From contig NC_051083.1 in the NCBI RefSeq assembly GCF_004664715.2, positions 122,640,971 through 122,704,970 on the forward strand: a DNA stretch of 64,000 bases, read 5' to 3'. How positions within the stretch are numbered: position 1 is the first letter of the stretch; every line of letters begins with the position of its first letter. Both the position numbers and the translations under genes were made by a program. The notes under the pieces were generated by a model, which did no database searches, was not told where the DNA came from, and saw nothing but the letters and a program-made list of their open reading frames with translations. Shown in pieces: positions 23,173-34,218 of this stretch. The DNA comes from Peromyscus leucopus (Eukaryota > Chordata > Mammalia > Rodentia > Cricetidae).

Positions 23173-23457
23173 TCATGATTTTTATTGACATGATTGACAG
23201 ATTTCACTAACATGTCAAACACAGGATCATATGGGTATGTATAATATACTTAGGCAATTGGCCTCCCTCAACCATAAACACAGGACTAATGCTCCTGTTT
23301 TTTCACATCAAGGTTTTATCTCATCACCTTGCTTATAGATTGCTTGTAGATTATGTAATCTGAGGTGATCTTCTAGAACTTGGCAACAGCCAAGTTGGAC
23401 ATTCTGGAACAATCTGAGAACACACATTGACATGGACTTAAATTATGGTTTGTTTTT

Positions 23458-23595
23458 TTTTTTTTTTTTGAGGTCTCACTATGTAGCCTTGGCTGGCCTG
23501 AAGCTTGCTATGCAGACAAGGCTTGCATATGAATCACAGAGATCTGCCTGCCTGTGAGTGCTGGGATTAAAGACATGTGCTACCACACCTGATAA
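23458..23595 (-). repeat. B1 SINE
   Basis: T run, GAGGTCTCACTATGTAGCC, GCTGGGATTAAAGACATGTG. Confidence 0.88.
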
Positions 23596-23599
23596 ATGT

Positions 23600-23835
23600 T
23601 GGAATTTTTAAATTATGGTGTTTCCTTCTATATCTTGTTGGTAGTAGTGAATACAACAATGTACATGTGGGATAAAACTGCCCATTACATGCACAAGCAC
23701 ACACACAAATCAAACAGAAATCTGAGCATGATTGGGAGATGGCATCAATGTCAAAATTTTCATTATGACCTTATACCAGCTTTGCAAACTAATACTGAGA
23801 AAAACTAGACAAAAGGTGCACAGCATCTCTATACT
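23600..23835 (+). repeat. Old L1 3' UTR relic
   Basis: GATAAAACTGCCCATTACATG, CACACACACAAATCAAACAG, TGAGCATGATTGGGAGATGG and TACCAGCTTTGCAAACTAATAC match the common 3' UTR of mammalian L1M elements. An inverted relative lies at 24338-24480. Confidence 0.65.
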
Positions 23836-24064
23836 TGTTCTTATGATTTTATGTGTATATATAGTTACTTTGATATAAATTTATATTCATTCAAATACTG
23901 TTTCAACTTAGAAACTTTATAATGTTACAGAATTCAGTTGCTTATTTTCCTGAAGAGGAAAGGAAGAGAATGGAAATGAAAGAAAGAAGAGTGCACTACA
24001 TTGGAATCTTCATCGAAGAAAGAATACAGAAAAACAAAAACAAACAAACCAAAAACCATTGCAT

Positions 24065-24238
24065 AGGCTGGTGAGATGGCTCAGTGGGTAAAGGCACTTG
24101 CCATCAAGACTGAGTTTCACCCTGGACCCACATAGTGCAAGGAGAGAGAACCAATTTTAGCAAGTCATCTTCTAATATCCACAGGGGTAATGTGTTCGGT
24201 GCACATACACACGATGCAATAAAATTTAAAACGCTGAA
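24065..24238 (+). repeat. tRNA-derived SINE (B2/B3 group)
   Basis: GGCTGGTGAGATGGCTCAGT, CACTTGCCATCAAGACTGAG, GGTGCACATACACACGATG. Confidence 0.8.
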
Positions 24239-24337
24239 ATATTTGTAAACAAATCATATGACAAATTTACTTCACAATCTCCAAGAGTAAAGAGTTACTA
24301 TGAAGTAAGTTTAACCTGTGCATTTAAAAGACCTGAA

Positions 24338-24480
24338 AAAATGAGATTCTGTTTGTATTCGTGTGTGTGCTTATGCATGTAATAGGCAGTTTTATCTCTC
24401 ATGTAGGTTGTTGTATCCACTACTATGGACAAGATATATAATGAAACATAAGTAAGTTGCCAAACTTCAAAATTTTTATG
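24338..24480 (-). repeat. Old L1 3' UTR relic, inverted
   Basis: Reverse complement of the block at 23600: ATGTAATAGGCAGTTTTATCTC and TTGTATCCACTACTATGG. Together they form a roughly 120-bp imperfect inverted repeat with about 0.6 kb between the arms. Confidence 0.65.
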
Positions 24481-24488
24481 AAAGAGAA

Positions 24489-24777
24489 ATGGACACTGGG
24501 GAGATGTCTCAGTGAGTAAAGTGCTTGACATGCAAGCATGAGGACCTGAATTCAGATCCTAGCATCAAAGTAAAAAGGTAGATGCAGCAGCCCATTAATG
24601 TAACCCTACACTAGAGGGGCAGAGAAAAGCAAGTCCCTAGAACTTACCGGAAAGCCAATCTAGACAAAATAGTGAGTTCCAAGATCAGTGAGAGACCCTG
24701 TCTCAGAAAATAAGGTAGGGAGCAATGACATCAACTTCTGGCCTCCACACTCACACACACACAAGTACACCAGCTTT
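24489..24777 (+). repeat. B4 composite SINE
   Basis: GTGCTTGACATGCAAGCATG, AGGACCTGAATTCAGATCC, GTGAGTTCCAAGATCAGTG, AATGACATCAACTTCTGGCC then a CA-rich tail. Confidence 0.85.
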
Positions 24778-24844
24778 CTAATTTTGGTACAGGGAGAGAC
24801 TGCTTGAACAAAATACATATAGCACTAACCATAAAGAAAACACG

Positions 24845-25042
24845 GTGCTGTAGAGATGGCTCATCATTAACAGCACTTGCTCCTCTTCCAGAGGACAGGA
24901 GTTTGATTCCCAGCACCACATCAGGCAGCCTACAACTGCCTGTAATTTTAACTTGAAGGGATTTAACAGTCGTCTTCTGGTCTCTGAGGGCACCCACAAA
25001 CATGGACACACATACACACAGAGGGAGAGAGAGAGAAAGATG
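24845..25042 (+). repeat. B2/B3 SINE
   Basis: AGAGATGGCTCATCATTAAC, CTCCTCTTCCAGAGGACAGG, GATTCCCAGCACCACATC. Confidence 0.85.
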
Positions 25043-25795
25043 GCAGAGGAGCCTGAAACCATGCTGTAGCTCCCCTTTTCAGCAGCTTTGATTGGTAGCA
25101 AAGACTTTTCAGAAAACAGCCACTTTAGATTTCCATCCCACCCCAAAGGTCTCATCTTCAGCTGCAGCCTCTCTGGGGCCAAAGGGGAAAATTGACATTC
25201 CTGCTGAAGACTGTGAGAGATAGCCCTATATAAAAACATAGGAATGAGCTATAAAACAAAAGCAAAACATCCAAAGACTCATTGACTCCATCAAAAAAAG
25301 TTTCTGAAATTTGTGGACAGTTGTTTATTTATGTGAAGCAATCCTTTCCCCTTCCCAGACCAGGAAGTTGGAACCCTCATGAGTGTTTTGACAGTAGTGG
25401 TAAACTGGCTCAACATCACTGCAAATCTTAGCCATGGGAATAAACAACAGAGATAATTTGCTACAATGTGCTATTTTCAGAGGAAAAAAAAAGTCTAAAA
25501 AAATTGATACTAGGACAAGAGACTTAATGGATATCAACTACTCAGCATGTATCTACTATGTGGACTAACAAAAATGAGATTTATGTTAAGATACAATACA
25601 ACCTGAAAGGTTGACATGAGTATCCCTATTGTTTCTGTCCATTATAGTTGTTTCAGATCTTCCTCCAGGGTTAGAAAAGAGATCAAAACTATAAATTTCT
25701 TCATTACCAACCAGTTCTCAAAAAAGCAGGAAACAAATGTTTTTCTTTTAATAAGAAAAGAAACCCCCAAAATGTTACATTAAAATTAGAAACTC
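25043..25795. other. No recognised feature
   Basis: Unique-looking intron sequence. A 153-codon minus frame at 24778-25239 is largely the antisense of the B2 at 24845 and is not a gene. Confidence 0.45.
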
Positions 25796-25796
25796 A

Positions 25797-26030
25797 GGCT
25801 GGGGAGACAGCCCAGTGGGTAAGAGCACTTACTTGGTCAGCAAGCAAGAAGACCTAAGCTGAAATCCCCAGCACCTACACAAAAAAGCTAAGTGTGACCA
25901 TGCACACTTGTAACTGAATCATGGTTGGGGGAGGAGACGGGAAGATTGCTAGGGCCTGGTGGCAGCCAGCCTAGCTTCAGGTTCAGGGAGATCAGATACA
26001 CAGCACAAGATCAGGAGTTCAAAGCTAGCC
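25797..26030 (+). repeat. B4 composite SINE
   Basis: GGCTGGGGAGACAGCCCAGT, CCCCAGCACCTACACAAAAA, GGTGGCAGCCAGCCTAGC. Confidence 0.7.
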
Positions 26031-26345
26031 TGAGCTACATGAGATACCATCTAAAAACATAAAGACAAATGTGGTGATACACACCTATAATCCCATCATT
26101 CTAGGGGTAGAAGAAAAGAGATCACCTCTGTCTCTGCACGTGTGCAGAGGTGGTCTGTCTGTCTATCTCTGTCTCTCTCTCATACTCATACACATACACA
26201 CACACTAAACTCACAGTAGTACATAACTGCCATCAGAGCTAGAGAGTCTGAGGCAGGAGGATCATTCACGGTTTGATATAAGCCTGAGAAACATAAGCAA
26301 GATACTTTAGCCCTCTACGCCCCCCCCCCTCAAAAAAAAAAACAG
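26031..26345 (+). repeat. B1 relics and simple repeats
   Basis: GTGGTGATACACACCTATAA, TCTGAGGCAGGAGGATCATT; also a (TCTG/TC)n stretch at 26151-26180 and C-run/A-run at 26321-26342. Confidence 0.6.
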
Positions 26346-26384
26346 AGACAAAAAAGAATAAAAATTTTACAAAAGATTGGCAGG

Positions 26385-27035
26385 TGGTGGTAGTGGCAAG
26401 ATGACTCAGAAAAAGTGCTTGCCATCAAACCTCAGAATCTGAATCTGATCCTCAGAACTCAGGTGGTGAAATAACTGACTCCCAGAAGTTGTCCTCTTGT
26501 GGTGATATTGTGTTCCCCAAAATATTGTGCACCCTATTAAACTTATCTGGGTTAGAGAACAGAACAGCCACTAGATATAGATGCCAGAAAATGGTGATAT
26601 ATACACCTCTAATCCTATCACTCAGGAGGCAGAGATCCATCCAGATCTCTGTGCGCTTAAAGCCACACTGGAAACAGCCAGGCGTGGTGACTCATGCCTT
26701 TAATTCCAGGAGTGATGGCAGAAAGGTATACAAGGAGTGAGGACCAGGAACTAGAGCCTGATTAAGCTTTTAGGCTTCTGAGCACAGTTCAGCTGAGATT
26801 CATCTGGATGAGGACACAGAGGCTTCCAGTCTCAGGAAACAGGATCAGCTGAAGAACTGGTGAGGTGAGGTGGCTGTGGCCTGTTCTGCTTCTCTGATCT
26901 TCCAGCACTCACCCCAATAACTGGCCTTGGGTTTGTTTTTATTAGTAAGACCATTTAAGATTCATGCTCCTGTGCTGTGGCAATCCTTTACCAATATTCA
27001 CTTACAAAAGAAATAAACAAATGTAAAAACAAATA
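26385..27035 (+). repeat. tRNA-derived SINE split by an LTR
   Basis: The left half at 26385-26497 ends AGAAGTTGTCCTCT and the right half resumes at 26968 with TCCTGTGCTGTGG and an A-rich tail. The two halves are contiguous in the SINE consensus. Confidence 0.75.
26498..26967 (+). mobile_element. Solo LTR inserted in a SINE
   Basis: TGTGGTGATATTGTGTTCCCC to AAGATTCATGC, with flanks TCCTCT and TCCTGT (5 of 6). Internal B1-like modules at about 26580-26720 as in the copies at 18297 and 61242. Confidence 0.85.
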
Positions 27036-27039
27036 GAAA

Positions 27040-27290
27040 CTTGCCATGATAGTTCTTCATTGTCAACTTGACTGGATTTAGAATCAGCCCAAATCTACAA
27101 CACTAAATGTGCTTATGAGGGGGCTTTCAGAAGTGTTTAACTAAGTAGGGAAGACCCACCCTGAAAATAGACAACACTAACACTTTCCCTGTCAAAGCAC
27201 AGTTCTCCTTAAGATACTTTTGTCAGGTGTTTTACCAGAGCAACAAGAAAAGTGACTAGTCCATTTGTTTATGGAAAGACTGTAAGCATG
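27040..27290 (+). repeat. LTR-like rodent repeat relic
   Basis: ATTGTCAACTTGACTGGATT, GGGAAGACCCACCCTGAAAA, TTTTGTCAGGTGTTTTACCAG. Same group as 12190 and 29110. Confidence 0.5.
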
Positions 27291-27339
27291 ATATGTGTAG
27301 CTCAATGGTGGAGTGTGCTTGTTTCAGCATGAGCAAAAG

Positions 27340-27378
27340 GAAAAGAGGAAGGAGGGAGGGAGGGAGGGGGAGAGGAAA
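27340..27378. repeat. (GGGA)n simple repeat
   Basis: Short purine-only tract following an ID-like fragment (TGTAGCTCAATGGTGGAGTG, 27295-27320). Confidence 0.8.
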
Positions 27379-27432
27379 ACACAAAAAATCCACAAATTTA
27401 AATAAGATATTGGTAATACATAAAAACAAAAA

Positions 27433-27572
27433 GGGCCAGGGAGTAGTGGTATATGCCTTTAATCCCAGCGCTCGGGATTATGAGTTCGAGCCAACCTGGT
27501 CTAAAGAGCAAGTTCCAGGATTGCCAAGGCTACAAGGAGAAACCCTGTCTTGAAAAACAAACAAACAAAAAC
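27433..27572 (+). repeat. B1 SINE
   Basis: GCCAGGGAGTAGTGGTATAT, GAGTTCGAGCCAACCTGGTC with a deletion of part of the middle. Confidence 0.88.
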
Positions 27573-27631
27573 AGGAATACAATGTCTCATAAATCAATGT
27601 CAGGAAAAAATATCAAAGTAAACAATCAAAA

Positions 27632-27780
27632 AGAGCCATGTGTGGTGGTGCATGCCTTTAATCCTAAACAATCAGGACATAGAAGACAGGAGGATCAGGA
27701 GTCCAAGGCCAACTTTGGCTATATAGCAAGTTCAAGATCAGCATGGATTATATGTATGAAACCATGTCTGAAAGAAAAAA
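27632..27780 (+). repeat. B1 SINE (old)
   Basis: GAGCCATGTGTGGTGGTGCA, AGCAAGTTCAAGATCAGCAT. Confidence 0.85.
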
Positions 27781-27782
27781 AA

Positions 27783-28010
27783 GAGCATGAAGATGCGGCT
27801 TAGGTGTCTAAGGGTGCTTACTGTTCTTGCTTAGAATCTAGATTTGATTCCTAAAACCCCCAACCAGCTCACATTGGGAGCAGCTCACAACCCTATAACT
27901 ACAGTTCCAGGGAATCTGGCACCCCCTTCTTAAGTTGTGGACACCAGTACACATATGATGCACACAAAACTCTATTACATGCACACACACAAGCACATTT
28001 TTTAAAAAGT
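27783..28010 (+). repeat. B2/B3 SINE relic
   Basis: AAGATGCGGCTTAGGTGTCT, AGCTCACAACCCTATAACTA, CCAGGGAATCTGGCACCC. Confidence 0.75.
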
Positions 28011-28124
28011 GAAGAAACACTGAAGCATTATCGCATACTGAAAACACACATGGCCCACAAACATAAACAGATGATTGACTTCAATAGTAATCAAAGAAAT
28101 ATAAGTTAAGATCAGAAGGAAGTA

Positions 28125-28127
28125 CAA

Positions 28128-28158
<31 letters not shown>

Positions 28159-28298
28159 AAGACAGGGTCTCACCATGTAACTCTGGCTGTCCTAAAACTC
28201 GCTATGTAGACCAGGCTACCATTGAATTTCAAGTCATCTGCCTGCCTCTGCTTCTCAGTGCTGGCATTAAAGATGTGTGCCACCATGCCAGGCAGAGG
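28125..28298 (-). repeat. B1 SINE
   Basis: (T)n, AGACAGGGTCTCACCATG, GCTGGCATTAAAGATGTGTG. Confidence 0.88.
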
Positions 28299-28364
28299 GA
28301 AGTAAAATTTCATAAAATAGATCCGCCGAAGGAAAAAAAATCAAACAAGTGTTGAAAAAATAGA

Positions 28365-28530
28365 AAATAGACAGATGTGGTGGTACATACCTTTAATTCC
28401 AGTGCTCAGGAGGCAGAAGCAGGTAGACCTTTGTGAGTTTGAGGCCAACTTGGTCTACACAGTGAGTTCCATCTAGGACAGCTATGGCTATGTATGTAGG
28501 CAGATCCTGTCTCAAACCACCCCCCAAATG
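28365..28530 (+). repeat. B1 SINE
   Basis: CAGATGTGGTGGTACATACC, GAGGCCAACTTGGTCTACAC. Confidence 0.88.
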
Positions 28531-28767
28531 TATAATAATGGAAACTCAAGCTACTATGATAACATGTTGATGTAGCTATTGAACAATTTATGAAGTTTAA
28601 GACCTACTGTTACTAGCATGTATGAAATTTCCTACATGTAAGCCTGAGTGTGTATGTATATAAGCATACATCCTACAAATATACATATACACACCTAAAG
28701 GCATACTGTTCATAAGAACAACAAAAACCCGGGAGAAACTGACCCACCAAAATAAGAATGGCCAGGA

Positions 28768-29075
28768 GTTTGGAGAGTTGTTGGCTCAGTTGGTAGAGTA
28801 CCTGGCACATAAGCATGAGGATCCGAGTTTGATCTCTAACACAATGTAAAAGCCATGGTGTGTAGCTGTAATCCAGTGCTGAAAAAGCAGACAAAAGATA
28901 TCCTTGAGGCTTGCTGGCCAGCTAGTCTAGTCAAATCAACTAGTTCCAAGTTCAGTGAAACCCTGTCTTAAAAATAATATGGAAAGCAGTTGAAGATAAC
29001 CCCCAGAACTAACCTCTGGTCTAGGCATATCATGTACCCCCCCCACACTAATAATGAATAAATATTAAAAACAAT
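28768..29075 (+). repeat. B4 composite SINE
   Basis: GGCTCAGTTGGTAGAGTACC, ACATAAGCATGAGGATCCG, GGCTTGCTGGCCAGCTAGTC, AACTAACCTCTGGTCTAGGC. Confidence 0.8.
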
Positions 29076-29109
29076 AATCAAAATGAAGGAGGGACAAATT
29101 CAGGTATAT

Positions 29110-29475
29110 TCCTATGATGGCGAATCTTGACTGTCTAGTTAATAGGGTTTAGAATCACTATGGAAACAAATCTTTGAGTATGTCTATGGAAGATTTTTCT
29201 AGATTAGGTTGGGGAGGAAAAGCCATCCTGACTACAGGTTGACCCATTCTACAGACTGGGGTCCCAGACAGTATCAAAAGAGAAGGTATACTGAATACAA
29301 ACTTTGTGCTTCCAAACTGTGGATATGGTGGTCACACTCTTCCTGCTCCTGTAGCCATGCCTCCCCTGCCAAGATACAATATCTCCTGGAACTATAAGCC
29401 AAAATCAACCCTTCTTAAGTTGCTCTTGTCAGGTATTTTCTTGCAGCAGTAAGACAAGTTAACTAGTTCACTTCC
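29110..29475 (+). repeat. LTR-like rodent repeat (ERVL/MaLR-like, name uncertain)
   Basis: GGTTTAGAATCACTATGGAAAC, TGGAACTATAAGCCAAAATC, TTAAGTTGCTCTTGTCAGG, CAGCAGTAAGACAAG. Confidence 0.5.
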
Positions 29476-29569
29476 TAAGTGGATTATTACTCAGCATGAG
29501 TAAACTACACCTATATTTTAAACAAACAAACAAAAACCCACAGAACTTTATAAGGTCTTAAGATATAGT

Positions 29570-29795
29570 GCAAGAGTTAAGAGAATCTGTTACTCAATCA
29601 TGAGGATCAGAGTTCAGATTCCAACACCCACCCACATTGAGCAGCTCAAATACACCTGTAACACCAGCTCCAAAATGTCCCAATGCTCTCCTTCTGACTT
29701 CCGTGGACAACACCACACACATGCACATACACTAACAGACACATAGACACAAGTGCATACACACATAAATAAAATAAATCTTGTAAAAAATATAA
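29570..29795 (+). repeat. B2/B3 SINE
   Basis: CATGAGGATCAGAGTTCAGA, CTCCTTCTGACTTCCGTGG, AATAAAATAAATCTTG. Confidence 0.82.
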
Positions 29796-29889
29796 TACTG
29801 AGTTTAAACATTATTAGGCATTTGATAATGCTCTAAATAAGAAAAAAGAAATAATGTATTATGCAGGCTTGCACATAAATGTGTTTAAG

Positions 29890-30018
29890 CATTTTTCAGA
29901 TAGTATCTCAGTATGTAGCCCAAAATTACCTCAAATTTACCAGGCTAATATTCAAAATCCTACTACATCATTGAGTGATGGAATTATGAGTGAGCATTAC
30001 CACATCTGGCTTAAAACA
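29890..30018 (-). repeat. B1 relic
   Basis: AGATAGTATCTCAGTATGTAG and GCATTACCACATCTGGC. Confidence 0.6.
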
Positions 30019-30061
30019 AGTAGTTGTTTGTAAATAATGAATTAATTATAAAAGCTGAAAG

Positions 30062-30228
30062 GTTCACCAGGAGTGGTGGCACATCCTTAATCACAGCGGG
30101 GTGGGGTAGGGGATGAGGTGGTGGTGGCAGATCTCTAAGCTTGAGGCCAGTTCAGTCTACAGAGTGAGTTCCAGGAAAGCCAGGGCTACACAGAGAAACC
30201 CTGTCTCCAAAAACAAAACAAAAGCTGA
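30062..30228 (+). repeat. B1 SINE
   Basis: CCAGGAGTGGTGGCACATCC with a G-rich expansion at about 30098-30126, then CAGGGCTACACAGAGAAACC. Confidence 0.88.
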
Positions 30229-30413
30229 AAAGTTCACAATAGTAGGGAAGTAGATGAGATCTGACAGTAACATTATAGGTAAATAACATTGTAATTTCTC
30301 AAGTTAGGCAGTTGACATTTAAATGTTTATTATGAACTGTATTTTTATCTATTCTGTATGTATTACAGTTTTATTAACTTAAAATTTAACTTAAATTTAA
30401 AGATAATATCTGG

Positions 30414-30832
30414 GGCTGAAGAAATGTCTCAGTGGTTAAGAGCACTGGCTGCTCTTTAAGAAGACCTGAGTTCAGTTCCCAACATCCACATAGTAGCTCT
30501 AAAAATCCTGTAACGGGGCTGGAGAGATGGCTCAGAGGTTAAGAGCAGTGACTGCTCTTCTAGAGGTCCTCAGTTCAATCCCCAGCAACCACATGGTGGC
30601 TCACAACCATCTGTAATGAGATCTGGTGCCCTCTTCTGGCCTATAGACATACATGCAGGCAGAACATTGGATACATAACAAATAAATAAATCTTTAAAAA
30701 AAAATACGGTAACACCAGTCCCAGAGGATCCAACATCCTCTCCTGGCATCTGTGGGCATTGTGCACACATGGTACACAGGCATACATGTAGGCAAATCAC
30801 CCATACACATAAATTAAAAATAAAAGTTAAAA
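30414..30832 (+). repeat. B2/B3 SINE split by a younger B2
   Basis: The left part ends AAATCCTGTAAC (30513) and the right part resumes ACGGTAACACCAGTCCC (30708). Both follow the older B2/B3 consensus. Confidence 0.85.
30514..30706 (+). repeat. Younger B2 SINE nested in older one
   Basis: GGGGCTGGAGAGATGGCTCA through CATGCAGGCAGAACATTGG and AAATAAATCTTT(A)n; flanked by short duplications around GTAAC. Confidence 0.92.
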
Positions 30833-30884
30833 AATTTAAGTGATTTTATACTGGTAGTTTGTGCACCATTAAAAAAAGTCACTG

Positions 30885-31032
30885 GAGGCACACACCTTTA
30901 ATCCCAACATTCGGGAGACAGAGGTAGGTGGATCTCTGTGCGTTCTAAGCCAGCCTGATCTACAAAGCGAGTTCCAGGACAGCTAAAGCTATTACAAAGA
31001 GAAACTCTGTCTTGAAAAACCAAAAAAAAAAG
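30885..31032 (+). repeat. B1 SINE
   Basis: TGGAGGCACACACCTTTAAT, CGAGTTCCAGGACAGCTAAA. Confidence 0.87.
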
Positions 31033-31361
31033 TTCTGTCCCTTACCTGAAAAACTTGCATAATGCAAGCTATATATTAGAAACTAAACAGACACTTTTTA
31101 ATGCAATGAAAATTTCATAATTACCTTCAAATTATTAATTCTAAACATTAATTCTAAAAATCAATAATGTCTTCTGATTTGATTACATTTGATTTTATTT
31201 TGATTACACTGCTTCATTAGTATCTTTGAGAGTAATACATCTAAATTTATACAAGAATATATAGTTACACTCCTTTACAGATATTCTCTTGTTTGTTTTT
31301 TATCAAGGTCAAAAGTCTAACTTGTTTCACAAACGAAAATGACTTTTTAAAAAATAAGTTA

Positions 31362-31512
31362 TTAATCCAGCACTTGGGAGACAGAGCAGGCAGATCTCTG
31401 GAGTTCAAGGCCAACCTAGTCTACAGAGCAAGATCCAGGACAGGCACCAAAACTACACAGAGAAACCGTGTCTTGAAAAACCAAAATAAATAAATAAATA
31501 ATTAATTAATAA
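31362..31512 (+). repeat. B1 SINE, 5' truncated
   Basis: TTAATCCAGCACTTGGGAGA through CACCAAAACTACACAGAGAA and (AAAT)n tail. Confidence 0.87.
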
Positions 31513-31517
31513 AAAAT

Positions 31518-31672
31518 AAGTTATTTACTTTTATGTGCATTGGTGTTCTGCCTGCATGTTTGTGCCTGTGTGAGGGTATCAGATTCCCCTAGAGCTAAAG
31601 TTACAGACAATTGTGAGCTGCCATGTGGGTTCTGGGTGCTCTTAACTGCTGAGCCATTGTTCCATCTACAAT
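31518..31672 (-). repeat. B2/B3 SINE
   Basis: TGCCATGTGGGTTCTGG and CTTAACTGCTGAGCCATTG read as the reverse of the B2 start. Confidence 0.85.
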
Positions 31673-32032
31673 AAGTTTTTTAAACAGAATGTACTTTAGA
31701 ATCTATTTCATGAAGTGAGTCCTTTGCTTTTAGCTGTCATCCTTTTGGATGAATTAAACTATAACCATGGAATCCAATCCATTATTGGTTCCCAAGTACA
31801 TACATATATATCCACCATCCATTTACTTCCTGCTATCTACTTATACTTACTGTTTCCTAGCAGCTGCTACTCAGCTACCCAGTCCAAGAACTGCCTCTCT
31901 CTAACCACCATTTTGTAGCTAATAGGTTTCACTTTACAGATCTATTGTACTAGACAATGCTACACTTAAGGGTTATGTTGGTAAACTTTATGCTGTGTGT
32001 TTTTAACTGCTATTAAAAATAAACATCATTTA

Positions 32033-32280
32033 AGCTGGGTGTGGTGGCATGAGCACTTGGGAGGTAGAAGCAACAAGATCAGGAGTTCAAGGCCTGCCTG
32101 AGCTACATGAGGCACTGTCTCAAAACATAAAATAAGATAAACATAAGACAAATGTGCTTGTACACACCTATAATCTCAGCATTTTAGGAGCAGAGGAAAG
32201 GAGATCACTACAGCTCTGAGGTCAGCTTTCTACAGAGTTCTAAGTTAACTAGTGACACCTTGTCTCAAAAAACCCAAGTT
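32033..32280 (+). repeat. Two B1-related relics in tandem
   Basis: GCTGGGTGTGGTGGCATGAG (32033) and AAATGTGCTTGTACACACCT (32145), each with AGTTC or TCTC ends. Confidence 0.7.
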
Positions 32281-32284
32281 ATTT

Positions 32285-32925
32285 GAAAAGAACTGTGAGA
32301 GGCAACTTGGCAGCTTCTAAAAAAAATTAAAACACAAAATTAAATATATAGCATGGCCTAGAAATCCCATTCTTATATACTCATGAGAATTGAAAACAAG
32401 GAGATACAAATATAAATACAAAGCAGCATTATTTATAACAGAAAAAAGCAAAAGTTAAATATCTATAAGCTGAGGAACAGATACATAAAATGTGGTATAT
32501 CCATGTGATGGAATATTATTCAGCCTGAAAAGAATAAAGTACTGATATATGATATACTAAGTCATAAAATACTGAAAAAAATGCTAAAGAAAAGAGTTAT
32601 AGCAAAAGTATATATTGGGGTCTCACTATAGAGGCTGGGCTTGTTCAAGCTTGCTAACCTCCTTCCTGCCGTAGCCTCTTGAGTGCTAGGATTACAAGTA
32701 TGAACACAAAACTCAGTTATATCATTTCAATTATGTGAAATGTCTAGATCTGGTAAATCTGGTAGAGAAAGGTAGATTGGGTACTATCAGAAGTAGGTGT
32801 GGGAAGAGAACTGGGAGTAACAACTGATAACCACAGGGTTCAGTTATAAAATGGTGGAAATATACTCTAAAATGATGAATTTTATATGGCATGTCTCTAT
32901 CTCAATTTTTACAAAAAAGTAACAA
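32285..32925 (+). repeat. Old L1 (L1M-type) 3' relic with B1-like insertion
   Basis: GCATGGCCTAGAAATCCCATTC, AAATATCTATAAGCTGAGGAAC, GTGGTATATCCATGTGATGG, AATATTATTCAGCCTGAAAAG and GATGAATTTTATATGGCATG follow the L1 3' order. A minus B1-like piece interrupts it at 32618-32712. Confidence 0.75.
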
Positions 32926-33204
32926 ATACTGAGGAACAATGAAAGCAATACTAGCAAATCCAGAAAGCAGTGGATAGTTGCCGAAGGACTTAAGGTATTC
33001 ATTTGTAAAGTATCCCTTTGGTGCTATACAAAGGATAACTGAAGAGTATAGAAATGTGTAAAATCATCTACTATATGGCCCGGATAAATGAGAGCCCTAG
33101 CTTGGACTTGGATGGTGTTGGTCATGTAAAAGAAATAGGCAGGTATTAAAAGCACCTTCAGATACAGAAACAATTAAGTTTGCTGATAGAGTAAATGTAG
33201 AGGA

Positions 33205-33945
33205 TGAAAAGGAAGGGAGGGGCTGAAAAGACAGCCCAATGAGTAAAGGGCTTACAATCCAAGCACTATAACTTCACTTTGATTCCCAGTACCCAAGTGA
33301 AAAGCCAGATGTAGTAGCACATCCTTGTATGAGAATGCTGGGGAAGTTAGATCGCTGGAACTCACTAGCCAGTGCTGAGGATGTCTTTCTGTATGCCCTG
33401 AATGTGTTGCTCTGGTTGATAAATAAAATGCTGATTGGCCAGTAGTCAGGCAGGAAGTATAGTACAGGCAGGATAAGCAGAGAAAATTGTGGGAAGTGGA
33501 AGGCTAAGTGAGGATTTGCTGCCAGCCGCCGCCATGAGAAGTAAGATGTAAAGATACCGGTAAGCCATGAGCCACGTGGCAAGGTATAGATTTATAGAAA
33601 TGGGTTAATTTAAGATATAAGAACTAGATAGCAAGAAGCCTGCCACAGTCATACAGTTTATAAGTAATATAAGTCTCTGTGTGTTTACTTGGGTCTGAGC
33701 AGATGTGGGCCCAAGCGGGACTGGAGAAAACTCCAGCTACAAGCCAGCCACCCAGCCTGTTAACCTAGTGTACTTGATGAGCGTCAGGTCCCAGTGAGAG
33801 ATCCTGGTTCAAAAAAACAAGTGGATGGCTCCTAAGGAGTGATACTCAATGTTCACTCCTGTCTGTCACATACATATGCTTTTGCACACATATGTATACC
33901 CTACATACACATGCAGACACAGATATATACAGAAAAAAATGGAGT
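33205..33945 (+). repeat. B4 composite SINE split by an LTR
   Basis: Left: GGGGCTGAAAAGACAGCCC to CACTAGCCAG (33372). Right: CCACCCAGCCTG (33748) to a CA-rich tail. Confidence 0.78.
33373..33741 (+). mobile_element. ERVK-type solo LTR (RMER17-like) with perfect duplication
   Basis: TGCTGAGG to CCAGCTACA, flanked by AGCCAG at 33367-33372 and 33742-33747. Contains GATAAATAAAATGCTGATTG and CCAGCCGCCGCCATGAG. Confidence 0.92.
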
Positions 33946-34218
33946 ATAAAAGGTGGCTACTCCATTTATATTGCTAGTACCACTAGATCAGAAATAGTGC
34001 CATTTATTAAATCACAGCAAACTAAAGGAACAACGAATATGAAAAGGCAAATATGAATTGAACTAGAATGGTAGTTTTGAGAAAGTAACACCAGCTGGGT
34101 GTAGTGATACACTGTTCATAAAAAAAAAATCACAATCCATGCTCTACTCTTAGAATGGTATAGTCTTGAATACCTATTCCATAGCTATGTTATCTAACAG
34201 ACCTGAAATGGAAGTGTT

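Noticed and set aside
27295..27335. tRNA-like TGTAGCTCAATGGTGGAGTG segment
   Set aside because: It matches an ID-type SINE fragment and lacks the rest of a tRNA fold.
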